Below are positions 1 to 5,324 of a DNA stretch of 8,186 nt, one piece after another. The translations under genes were made by a program, and so were the position numbers. The stretch's first letter is position 1. Each line of letters starts with the position of its first letter. The notes under the pieces were generated by a model. That model did no database searches and was not told where the DNA came from. It worked only from the letters and a program-made list of their open reading frames with translations. Source of the DNA: Actinomycetota bacterium (GTDB lineage Bacteria; Actinomycetota; Aquicultoria; Aquicultorales; Aquicultoraceae); the NCBI GenBank assembly GCA_030017355.1, contig JASEIR010000113.1, positions 1 to 8,186 on the forward strand, in the 5' to 3' direction.

Positions 1-1
1 C

Positions 2-325
2 ACAGAATATCTGGAGCTAAAAATTGCTGTTCGCGTTGTAAGTTCTGTGCAGGAGGCTATTGATCATATTAATAAGTATGGGACAATGCACTCCGAGGCA
101 ATCATAACTAGAGATCTAGAGTCGGCAAGAAAGTTTACCGAAGAGGTGGATGCTGCCGCCGTTTATGTGAATGCCTCGACCAGATTTACCGATGGCGGGC
201 AATTTGGCTTGGGAGCAGAAATAGGCATAAGTACCCAAAAACTACATGCACGTGGACCTATGGGGTTGACAGCTTTAACCTCGACAAAATACGTTATAGA
301 AGGGGCTGGCCAGATAAGGTCATAG
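2..325 (+). CDS. proA: Gamma-glutamyl phosphate reductase (ProA), C-terminal part
   Basis: This is the last 107 residues of glutamate-5-semialdehyde dehydrogenase, which reduces gamma-glutamyl phosphate with NADPH in the second step of proline synthesis in the cytoplasm. The frame is already open at base 2, so the gene is cut by the window edge; family members are usually a little over 400 residues. The GTG at 47 is an internal valine codon, not a start. The hallmark blocks are visible: HSEAIITRDLESA, then AAAVYVNASTRFTDGG, QFGLGAEIGIST and QKLHARGPMGL, which closely match the C-terminal region of known ProA proteins. Its stop codon runs directly into the ribosome site of a 33-residue membrane peptide, so the two are probably cotranscribed and end at the hairpin at 462-494. 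proB would be expected upstream but lies outside the window. The identification is firm. Confidence 0.96.
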   Translation, partial: TEYLELKIAVRVVSSVQEAIDHINKYGTMHSEAIITRDLESARKFTEEVDAAAVYVNASTRFTDGGQFGLGAEIGISTQKLHARGPMGLTALTSTKYVIEGAGQIRS

Positions 326-334
326 GAGGTTAAC

Positions 335-436
335 TTGACTTTAGAACAGATAGTAACATTGATACTTCTGATCTTAATTCTTATATTTGCCATCTGGGCT
401 TATAGAGAATCCTCAGCAGCTGCTAAGGAAGAATAA
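335..436 (+). CDS. Small single-pass membrane peptide, 33 residues
   Basis: A short gene starting with TTG, preceded by a strong GGAGG at 325-329 with 5 bases of spacing; that site begins at the last base of the proA stop codon, suggesting translational coupling. The peptide begins MTLEQIVTLI and has one hydrophobic helix at about residues 5-22 followed by WAYRE and a short charged tail ending AAAKEE, so it is probably an inner-membrane peptide with a cytoplasmic C-terminus. I recognise no family, and no link to proline synthesis can be seen in the sequence. The ribosome site and the clean membrane helix support it being real; its small size is the main doubt. Confidence 0.6.
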   Translation: MTLEQIVTLILLILILIFAIWAYRESSAAAKEE

Positions 437-461
437 TTCTATGGCAGAGCAAGAAAGGGGA

Positions 462-494
462 AAAGTAGTTGCCCATGATTTGGGCAACTACTTT
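462..494. terminator. Bidirectional intrinsic terminator
   Basis: A perfect 14-bp stem (462-475 with 481-494, arms AAAGTAGTTGCCCA and TGGGCAACTACTTT) closes a 5-base loop. On the minus strand it is followed by TTTT; on the plus strand the T tract is the end of the stem itself plus TTCT. It sits between two convergent units, proA with its small follower on the plus strand and the CBS-domain gene on the minus strand, and can serve both. Confidence 0.85.
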
Positions 495-538
495 CTGAAA
501 TTTCAGCAACATGTCATAGTAAAACTTGCCAGAGTAAG

Positions 539-991
539 TTATGCCGCCATTTCCTCAGGAGGACGTATGGGCTGGCTAGGCTCGGAAACCTCCTCAAGAA
601 TCTCGCCAGCTTTTTCCAGGTTCTGAGTACGGACAGCTATATCACCAAGTGAAACCACTCCAATTAATGTGCCGTTTTCATCGATGACCGGCAGTCTTCT
701 AATCTGATTTTCCTCCATAATTTTTGCTGCTTCATTGATATCTGTATCTGGTGTTACTACTTGAAGGTCGGTTGTCATAATCTCGCCGGCGCTCATATTT
801 GCGGTGTCCAGCCCATCAGCGACGGCGCGAATTACAATATCCCGATCTGTTATGCAACCAACCAAGGTATTGCCGTCCATAACTGGCATGAAACCTACGT
901 TTAGATCTCTCATCATTGAGGCTACATCCATGATGGAGTCAGTGATCTGTGCTGTTTCTGGATTCGAGGTCATGATTTCGCCAATTGTCAC
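539..991 (-). CDS. Tandem CBS-domain protein
   Basis: A 150-residue cytoplasmic protein made almost wholly of two CBS domains (about residues 6-62 and 69-125), a Bateman module that usually binds adenine nucleotides such as AMP, ATP or S-adenosylmethionine and acts as an energy sensor. Each domain ends in the expected G-h-h-[ST]-x-x-D pattern: GCITDRD at 45-51 and GVVSLGD at 111-117. The tail (about 126-150) is acidic and proline-rich (EPSQPIRPPEE) and probably disordered. I place the start at the GTG at 989-991 because GGGAGGTG lies 5 bases upstream of it on the minus strand; a GTG 21 bases further upstream is in frame but has no such site. No enzyme or transporter domain is fused, so it would act by binding ligand or a partner. 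Stand-alone pairs like this are common in bacteria and archaea, with partner generally unknown. Confidence 0.92.
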   Translation of the reverse strand: MTIGEIMTSNPETAQITDSIMDVASMMRDLNVGFMPVMDGNTLVGCITDRDIVIRAVADGLDTANMSAGEIMTTDLQVVTPDTDINEAAKIMEENQIRRLPVIDENGTLIGVVSLGDIAVRTQNLEKAGEILEEVSEPSQPIRPPEEMAA

Positions 992-996
992 AAAAA

Positions 997-1004
997 CACC
1001 TCCC
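997..1004 (-). promoter_or_regulatory. Ribosome binding site that sets the CBS protein start
   Basis: Read on the minus strand this is GGGAGGTG, a near-perfect match to the 16S tail complement, followed by five T and GTG. Its core GGAGG is 7 bases from that GTG, which makes the longer in-frame GTG at 1010-1012 unlikely as the main start, because this site would then lie inside the coding region. Confidence 0.75.
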
Positions 1005-1156
1005 AAGTTCACGCTTTAGTTCCGATATTCCCATTTCTTTCTTCCTAAAACCGGGAAATATAATGCCGATAATTGCAAGTATTGGCCCTATTTGCTTGAT
1101 AAACATGTGACGTAGCGTTAACATGGATTTGGGAAGAATTGGGAGGAGATTTGGGG

Positions 1157-1600
1157 ATGGATAGCACTCTCATCACACTTGCATTTTTCGGCATCATTAC
1201 CGTTGTTGCATTTGGCTTATTCATAAGGTTCTTCGTTGGTTTTTTAAGGGGAGGACAAGACCAGCAGGCAACGAGGGAAGCCTCTGGAGTAAGTAAACAA
1301 GCCGTTAAAAATCAAGTTGCAGCTAGTGTTAAATCTGAAAAAACCGAGACCGAGGCTGCAGCAGCAGCAACACTGGATAAAGGCAAAGAAAGGATAGAAG
1401 AGAAATCTCAAGGCTCAAAGAGGAGCTCGAAGAAAGAGGACACAAAAGAGCCAATTAGATTCCAAGGACCCGGGGCTGACGATGGAGAGCGGGTTGCCTA
1501 CGTCGAAGGCGTGCTCTCGAAATACATCGAAAGCAGCATCGATACTGCTCGGGCCCCTGAGAATTTGGAAGAAAAAGAAAACGTGCAGTCTGCAGGTTAG
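1157..1600 (+). CDS. Single-pass membrane protein with charged low-complexity linker
   Basis: A 147-residue protein of unrecognised family. An N-terminal hydrophobic segment at about residues 5-30 (from LITLAFFGII to FFVGFL) is followed by RGG and a long Lys/Glu/Ala-rich hydrophilic stretch (about 35-98, with an AAAAA run) that looks disordered. A short, more ordered end follows: PIRFQGPGADDGERV at 99-113, then a probable amphipathic helix (YVEGVLSKYIESSID). With a short N-terminus and positive charges after the helix, the bulk is probably cytoplasmic. The ATG at 1157 is preferred because AGGAG at 1144-1148 is 8 bases upstream; TTG codons at 1139 and 1151 are too close to or upstream of that site. 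It is divergent from the CBS-domain gene and followed by its own terminator, so it appears monocistronic. It could be a scaffold or tethering protein; nothing in the sequence assigns a role. Confidence 0.75.
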   Translation: MDSTLITLAFFGIITVVAFGLFIRFFVGFLRGGQDQQATREASGVSKQAVKNQVAASVKSEKTETEAAAAATLDKGKERIEEKSQGSKRSSKKEDTKEPIRFQGPGADDGERVAYVEGVLSKYIESSIDTARAPENLEEKENVQSAG

Positions 1601-1630
1601 TTAAACCGAAACACCAAGTACAATAATTTT

Positions 1631-1666
1631 AAATAAGCCAACTACTACCACGGTTGGCTTATTTTT
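1631..1666 (+). terminator. Intrinsic terminator after the membrane protein
   Basis: A perfect 12-bp stem, AAATAAGCCAAC (1631-1642) with GTTGGCTTATTT (1653-1664), encloses a 10-base loop and ends in five T. It lies 30 bases after the stop codon at 1600. The A-rich left flank gives a weaker terminator in the other direction too. Confidence 0.85.
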
Positions 1667-1681
1667 ATGGCGATTTTTATA

Positions 1682-1713
1682 GCCAACTGACGTGTTTGCC
1701 AACTGACGTGTTT
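1682..1713. repeat. Perfect tandem repeat, two copies of a 16-bp unit
   Basis: GCCAACTGACGTGTTT occurs twice head to tail with no mismatch (1682-1697, 1698-1713), in non-coding DNA just after a terminator and about 150 bases before the ADP-ribosylglycohydrolase gene. The unit begins with GCCAAC, which is also in the left arm of the adjacent terminator. It could be a two-site operator or the result of replication slippage. The rest of 1714-1865 is A+T-rich; I see no convincing -35/-10 pair there, only a possible TATACT at 1817-1822. Confidence 0.85.
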
Positions 1714-1865
1714 GGATATTTTAGCAGCCATCTGTAAGCTTCAACAAGCATGCACATATTTGCATATATTTCTAAACATTTCGATTTCTACAAAAATAGA
1801 GGCCAGCTATTTCGGGTATACTTAAGCTCATTGTAAGTTAGATAAACATATGGTTGTGAAGCAGT

Positions 1866-2816
1866 ATGATAGAATCGGCAAGAGATAAGTTCATAGGTTG
1901 CCTGCTTGGTCTTGCTATTGGTGATGCACTTGGCTCTCGCCTTGAGGGCTTTTCAGCCGAGGCAATTGGGCGAGCAAATCTACATGTGATGGAGTTTTTA
2001 GACGAGCTCTGGAGCTGGAGCAGGGGCCGGTGGACTGATGATACAAAGATGGTTATAGCTTTAGCTGAGAGTATTGTTGACGCCAAGGGGTTTGACCCTG
2101 ATAAAGCAGCACGCAAATACTTGGAATGGTATGAGTCAGGTGATTGGCGCGGCATTGGAAACATAACACAGCAAAGCCTAGCCAATCTAAAAGCAGGAGC
2201 AAGCTGGAGGGAAAGTGGAGTAAAAGCCGATTGGGCAGCTGGCAACGGTGCAGCGATGAGAATTGCACCGGTTGGCCTTCTTGATTTTAAACAAAGCGAC
2301 AAGCTTAGGAAGGATGTTTGTGATGACGCTATAATAACTCATAATAATCACGAAGCAATAACGGGAAGCATTGCTGTAGCTTATGCGATATCTTGTCTTG
2401 CAAGAGGCAATATAAACATAACTAATTTAATTCCAGGAGTAGTCGGTTTCATTCATCCTTCTGAGACTTTACTAAAGCTTGAAATGGCACAAAAGCTTTT
2501 TGAGCAAAAAGTGCCACCTGATGATGCACTATCTAACCTTGGGACAAGTAGTTATGTTGCAGAAACCGTCGCTAGCTCATTTTATTGTTTTTTATCATCC
2601 TCGACAAGCTATGAGACTGCAATTTATTATGCAATTAAAGGAGGAAATGATACTGATACAATTGCTGCTATAACAGGAGCTTTGTGTGGTTCACATCTTG
2701 GATTTGAATCCATACCGCTCGAGTGGCGGGAAGAAGTGGAGGATGCTCAACGAATCGAAGACCTTGCTATTAGCATATATGAGCTCGCAGAAGAGCAGAC
2801 GGAGGACCGGCAATAA
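1866..2816 (+). CDS. ADP-ribosylglycohydrolase (DraG/ARH family)
   Basis: A 316-residue cytoplasmic enzyme of the family that removes ADP-ribose from proteins or small molecules using two magnesium ions. The defining blocks are in order: GLAIGDALG (about 15-23), the metal-binding WTDDTKM (56-62), GNGAAMRIAPVGL (126-138), THNNHEA (158-164) and the second metal-binding block GGNDTDTIAAITGAL (259-273). Length is typical and no key residue is missing. The ATG has no clear ribosome site (GTGAAGCAGT lies upstream) and a stop at 1857-1859 rules out a longer form, so translation may be weak or start differently. No dinitrogenase or ADP-ribosyltransferase partner gene is in the window, so the substrate is open: protein-ADP-ribose, ADP-ribosylated DNA or RNA, or a small metabolite are all possible. 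A HAD phosphatase follows after 84 bases, and a long hairpin lies between them. The family call is firm; the function within it is not. Confidence 0.93.
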   Translation: MIESARDKFIGCLLGLAIGDALGSRLEGFSAEAIGRANLHVMEFLDELWSWSRGRWTDDTKMVIALAESIVDAKGFDPDKAARKYLEWYESGDWRGIGNITQQSLANLKAGASWRESGVKADWAAGNGAAMRIAPVGLLDFKQSDKLRKDVCDDAIITHNNHEAITGSIAVAYAISCLARGNINITNLIPGVVGFIHPSETLLKLEMAQKLFEQKVPPDDALSNLGTSSYVAETVASSFYCFLSSSTSYETAIYYAIKGGNDTDTIAAITGALCGSHLGFESIPLEWREEVEDAQRIEDLAISIYELAEEQTEDRQ

Positions 2817-2868
2817 CGACCGCAGACCACCGTTCGGCGGTCATTATTGCTGTCTCCCGTCTGCTCTT
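2791..2868. repeat. Long imperfect inverted repeat overlapping the stop codon
   Basis: Three nested stems are visible: AAGAGCAGACGG (2791-2802) with CCGTCTGCTCTT (2857-2868), perfect over 12 bp; CGGCAATAA (2808-2816) with TTATTGCTG (2844-2852), one G-T pair; and GACCGC (2818-2823) with GCGGTC (2837-2842). The left arm encodes the last residues and stop codon of the glycohydrolase. Only TTAT follows it, so it is not a textbook T-tailed terminator, though it may still end or stabilise transcripts before the HAD gene. Confidence 0.8.
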
Positions 2869-2900
2869 ATAGCAGAATAATTTGAAGGATAGAAGCAAAC

Positions 2901-3557
2901 ATGATCAAAGCCTTTATATTTGATGTTGATGGCACAATAGTGGACACCAAGCAGCTACATATCAATTCCTGGGTTAGAGCTTTTAGGGAATTTGGCATTG
3001 ATATGAGTGCAGAAAAGATACGGTCGCAATTAGGAAGAAGGGCAACAGAAATAGCCAAAACTCTTCTTCCTAAGGAGAGACTGAACGATGCTGCAAGTAT
3101 AGCTGAAAAAAAGAAACTTATCTATCAAGAATATTATCCCCAAGCAAGACTTATACCAATGACCAAGGAACTTTTTGCTTTATTGCGGAAAGACAACATA
3201 AAGATAGCTCTTGCAACCTCAGCAGCTCGCATTGATGCAGAGTTTTATATAAACAACTTTTCCCTTAAGAATCATATCGACGCTCTCGTGACCGCTGAAG
3301 ATGTACGATTTTCGAAGCCACATCCAGAAATATTTCTAAAGGCAGCCGTGCAGCTTAGAGTAAAGCCTAATGAATCAGTGGCGGTAGGTGATAGCCCATA
3401 CGATATGGCGTCAGCAAAAAATGCTGGCATGCTGGCAATTGGAGTTTTAACAGGTGGCTACCCCAGAAAAGAATTAAAGGACGCTGGAGCCCATAGAGTC
3501 TACCAGGATATACAAGACCTCTATAAGCATCTTGAAGAGATCTCTAAAAATTTTTAG
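2901..3557 (+). CDS. HAD-family phosphatase (phosphoglycolate phosphatase / beta-phosphoglucomutase-like)
   Basis: A 218-residue cytoplasmic hydrolase of the haloacid dehalogenase superfamily, with a helical cap inserted between the first and second motifs. Motif I is FDVDGTIVDT, with the nucleophile at Asp8 and the acid/base at Asp10; motif II is Thr106 in LATSA; motif III is Lys139 in RFSKPHPEIF; motif IV is GDSPYD with Asp164 and Asp168 holding the magnesium. GGYPRKEL near 185-192 matches the usual conserved turn after the last strand. All catalytic residues are present. Family members dephosphorylate phosphoglycolate, sugar phosphates or pyrophosphate; the sequence does not settle which. 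The ATG at 2901 has only a weak AAGGA at 2884-2888. It may be cotranscribed with the glycohydrolase upstream, despite the intervening hairpin. Both could act on nucleotide- or ribose-phosphate products, but this is inference. Confidence 0.9.
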   Translation: MIKAFIFDVDGTIVDTKQLHINSWVRAFREFGIDMSAEKIRSQLGRRATEIAKTLLPKERLNDAASIAEKKKLIYQEYYPQARLIPMTKELFALLRKDNIKIALATSAARIDAEFYINNFSLKNHIDALVTAEDVRFSKPHPEIFLKAAVQLRVKPNESVAVGDSPYDMASAKNAGMLAIGVLTGGYPRKELKDAGAHRVYQDIQDLYKHLEEISKNF

Positions 3558-3577
3558 CAAAAATTTTTGATTTTTTT
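3546..3577 (+). terminator. Possible A+T-only terminator after the HAD gene
   Basis: The block AAAAATTTTT occurs at 3546-3555 and again at 3559-3568, so the two copies can pair across a 3-base loop; a run of seven T follows at 3571-3577. The stem has no G-C pairs and so is weak. The first copy overlaps the last codons of the HAD gene. Confidence 0.45.
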
Positions 3578-3588
3578 CTTATAATTGC

Positions 3589-3617
3589 TTGACCACCAAT
3601 CATTTAACCCTTAATAT
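3589..3617 (+). promoter_or_regulatory. Vegetative-type promoter for the TasA-like gene
   Basis: TTGACC (3589-3594), a 17-base spacer and TAATAT (3612-3617) give a good housekeeping -35/-10 pair. Transcription would start near 3624, leaving a leader of about 105 bases before the ATG at 3730. TATACT at 3615-3620 is an overlapping alternative -10 with a less favourable spacing. Confidence 0.65.
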
Positions 3618-3655
3618 ACTTATATGCAATTGCACATTTGCATAATAATTGCATT

Positions 3656-3669
3656 AAGTGACGTCACTT
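3656..3669. promoter_or_regulatory. Perfect 14-bp palindrome in the TasA-like leader
   Basis: AAGTGACGTCACTT reads the same on both strands. It sits downstream of the predicted start of transcription and 60 bases before the gene's ATG. It is just after an inverted pair ATGCAAT (3624-3630) and ATTGCAT (3648-3654). A dimeric repressor acting as a roadblock is one explanation; the palindrome has no loop, so an RNA hairpin is less likely. Confidence 0.5.
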
Positions 3670-3729
3670 GTTATGTAAGCTTTTCCAAAAAAGTTTGGGC
3701 GCTGAATAATTAAATTAGGAGGGGCACTT

Positions 3730-4254
3730 ATGAAAAAGCTATTGACAGTATTTATTGGTTCGTTGCTCATGTTGAGCACACTAGCAGGTGGAACACTCTC
3801 ATATATGACAGCCGAAGCAGAAAACCTTGATAACGTAATCACCACAGGTTATTTATGTATCGCAACTGACCCAGAGCCTTTCATGAATCTTGCAGATCTT
3901 ATGCCTGGTGGCGAGGCACAGGAATCAAATGTAACCGTATATACATGCGGGCCAACCAAATTCTTCTATAAGGTGAAGGCTATTAGACAAGTTGGAACGA
4001 GTACAAAGCTGTGGAATGCGGCTATGGTTGAGGTTAAGGATAGTGTAACAGGTGAGTCATGGACTGGGAATCTAAACAGCCTTGATACAGGTTGGTTTGC
4101 GAGAGAAAACGGGGTTGAAGGTGGGGGAGTGGACAATGGACGCAATGTTATTCTTAAAGTATGGATACCTCAGGAAGCTGATGTAGATGATGAGACGACG
4201 GCAACCGTAAAGTTTAGATTCGATGCCGAACAGTGGCGACCAGTCTCAAGCTAG
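3730..4254 (+). CDS. TasA/camelysin-like secreted protein, SipW-type substrate
   Basis: A 174-residue secreted protein. It opens with a signal peptide: MKKLL, a hydrophobic core to about residue 19, then GGTLSYMTAEAENLDNVITTG. That GGTLSY-(F/M)-x-D/E pattern followed by N-x-(I/F)-T-x-G is typical of TasA, camelysin (CalY) and other proteins cleaved by SipW; cleavage probably falls near residues 26-31. The rest reads as beta strands of a jelly-roll type (YLCIATDPEPFMNLADLMPGG, then NVTVYTCGPTKFFYKVKAI, ending ATVKFRFDAEQW). LMPGG corresponds to the 'dlkPGD' turn common in this family. Two cysteines (43 and 73) could form a disulphide. It is shorter than Bacillus TasA (about 260 residues) and nearer camelysin-size proteins. 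AGGAGG at 3717-3722 is 7 bases before the ATG. The SipW-like peptidase follows directly. Likely roles are an extracellular fibre or surface protein; protease activity, once proposed for camelysin, is unproven here. Confidence 0.8.
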   Translation: MKKLLTVFIGSLLMLSTLAGGTLSYMTAEAENLDNVITTGYLCIATDPEPFMNLADLMPGGEAQESNVTVYTCGPTKFFYKVKAIRQVGTSTKLWNAAMVEVKDSVTGESWTGNLNSLDTGWFARENGVEGGGVDNGRNVILKVWIPQEADVDDETTATVKFRFDAEQWRPVSS

Positions 4255-4341
4255 TTTTATATAAAGTTAGAATTGTTTAGTGATTAGCTAAGAATATTAC
4301 CATAATTGCAAGTTAAGCCACTATCTAAAGGGAGAACTTAG

Positions 4342-4986
4342 ATGAGCTGCTATTTGGTCTATCTCAAGCGTTGGTGGCACGAGATGTCATTAAAAGATAA
4401 AGCTATTGCTGTAACTACAATAGCCAGCATGATATTTGTTACGGCCTTCATTGCAACTATGGCATTTTGTGGCGTTGGGCTTCTTATAGTAAAAAGCGGT
4501 AGCATGTCACCATACATGCCACCTGGTTCGCTTCTTATCTATAAGCCTCAGGAAATCGAGCATATTAAAGTTGGCCAGGTTATAGTTTTTAAGGGTGAAA
4601 AAGCCTCAAATTCCTTGATTGCACATAGAGCTGTTAGCAGGCTTGTCAAAGAAGGAGAGCTTTATATAAAGACAAAGGGTGATAATAATCAACGTGCTGA
4701 CACAGCGATGGTTAAGAAAGACAAGCTAGTAGGCACAGCTTTATGCGTAGTTCCTGAAGCAGGGCGAGTTATAGCTTTTACCAGAACACCCATCGGCATG
4801 TTAATCTTAAGCCTAATGTTGGCATTTTTTGTCCTTCTGCAAATCGTCGAAAAAGCTAGGGCTACTGAGGAAAAGGTCTGCCAGGTGGATATTCTAGCGG
4901 ATAGGAGTGCTTACAATTTAAGAACTGGTAAAGAAATTATAAATCCGCTATCAAAGGAAGCAGACGGTGTAGGAACTTATGATTAA
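4342..4986 (+). CDS. sipW: Signal peptidase I, ER-type (SipW-like)
   Basis: A 214-residue membrane serine protease that removes signal peptides at the outer face of the cytoplasmic membrane. A first membrane helix (about 22-50) leads into SGSMSPYMPPGSL, with nucleophile Ser54. The general base is His95 in IAHRAV, where ordinary bacterial enzymes have lysine; this Ser-His form defines the ER/archaeal type that includes Bacillus SipW. TKGDNN (111-116) carries the conserved aspartates region (Asp114). A second helix lies at about 150-169, and a hydrophilic tail of some 45 residues follows, presumably cytoplasmic. AAGGGAG at 4328-4334 is 7 bases before the ATG. The gene is 87 bases after the TasA-like gene with no terminator in between, so they form a substrate-peptidase pair; Bacillus has the order tapA-sipW-tasA. 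No TapA relative is seen here. The symbol is given by family resemblance. Confidence 0.88.
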   Translation: MSCYLVYLKRWWHEMSLKDKAIAVTTIASMIFVTAFIATMAFCGVGLLIVKSGSMSPYMPPGSLLIYKPQEIEHIKVGQVIVFKGEKASNSLIAHRAVSRLVKEGELYIKTKGDNNQRADTAMVKKDKLVGTALCVVPEAGRVIAFTRTPIGMLILSLMLAFFVLLQIVEKARATEEKVCQVDILADRSAYNLRTGKEIINPLSKEADGVGTYD

Positions 4987-5013
4987 TCAAGAACTTTTGA
5001 TTCTTTTGATTAA
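4983..5013. repeat. A+T-rich inverted repeat between convergent genes
   Basis: TTAATCAA (4983-4990) and TTGATTAA (5006-5013) are perfect 8-bp complements, with an inner GAA/TTC pairing. The arms contain the stop codon of the SipW-like gene and the stop codon of the minus-strand gene. Inside is a tandem repeat of CTTTTGATT (4994-5002, 5003-5011). It may act as a weak two-way terminator, but there is no clean T tract. Confidence 0.4.
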
Positions 5014-5324
5014 CTGCTCACGTTATTTGAGATAAGTGTGAGGCAGGCTTTTTTACGAGGTTTACGGTTAGATGCCTTGCCTTCACCGTTGATAACCTCA
5101 TATTGCACTCTGCGGAGGTATTGGCGTAGGTGGAGACCTACTGTTTCAATATATTGCAAATCGAAGTTATTCTTTTGACTCGCAACCTTTAGGGCTATCT
5201 CAAGAACATCATCGTCAAGATAAAGAAGGAGCTCGCATTCCTTAAGGAACTGCTCGCGTTCAACGCCAATTAACCTCAGACCGCTATAGGCTTGCCATTT
5301 TTTTAAGAACTCGTATTTATCCAT
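5010..5324 (-). CDS. Small protein with faint DnaD C-terminal-domain resemblance
   Basis: A 104-residue cytoplasmic protein, mostly helical, with a basic tail (ASNRKPRKKA, residues 84-93). It begins MDKYEFLKKWQAYSG. The segment around 39-70 (DVLEIALKVASQ, then NNFDLQYIETVGLHLRQYL) recalls the helix pattern of the DnaD/DnaB_2 domain of Gram-positive replication and phage proteins, where alanine-rich helix, Asn-rich turn and a Y-I motif precede the last helix. This is my reading by eye and is weak. A DnaD-type role would imply binding single-stranded DNA. The ATG at 5322-5324 is chosen; a TTG six bases further upstream is possible, and neither has a clear ribosome site. It converges on the SipW-like gene with only 23 bases between stops. 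Codon use looks natural for a real gene. Confidence 0.55.
   Translation of the reverse strand: MDKYEFLKKWQAYSGLRLIGVEREQFLKECELLLYLDDDVLEIALKVASQKNNFDLQYIETVGLHLRQYLRRVQYEVINGEGKASNRKPRKKACLTLISNNVSS

Noticed and set aside
387..626. Plus-strand frame of 79 codons
   Set aside because: It runs through the terminator hairpin and antisense to the CBS-domain gene, with no ribosome site or recognisable product.
939..1124. Minus-strand frame with a hydrophobic start (MFIKQIGPILAIIGIIF) running into the CBS-domain gene
   Set aside because: No ribosome site precedes its ATG, and its second half overlaps the CBS gene in another frame with unnatural residues (RCFCDNWRN). A leader peptide is possible but unsupported.
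1838..2302. Minus-strand frame of 154 codons opposite the glycohydrolase gene
   Set aside because: Antisense to a gene with clear family motifs; Ser/Pro/Arg-rich composition is typical of a shadow frame.
462..2868. Several inverted repeats considered as a CRISPR array or insertion-sequence ends
   Set aside because: They differ in sequence and spacing, there is no transposase, and each is explained as a terminator or local hairpin.
1108..3664. TGACGT hexamer at 1108, in both tandem repeat copies and in the palindrome at 3656-3669
   Set aside because: About this number of hexamer matches on two strands is expected by chance in 8 kb, so a shared regulator cannot be claimed from it.
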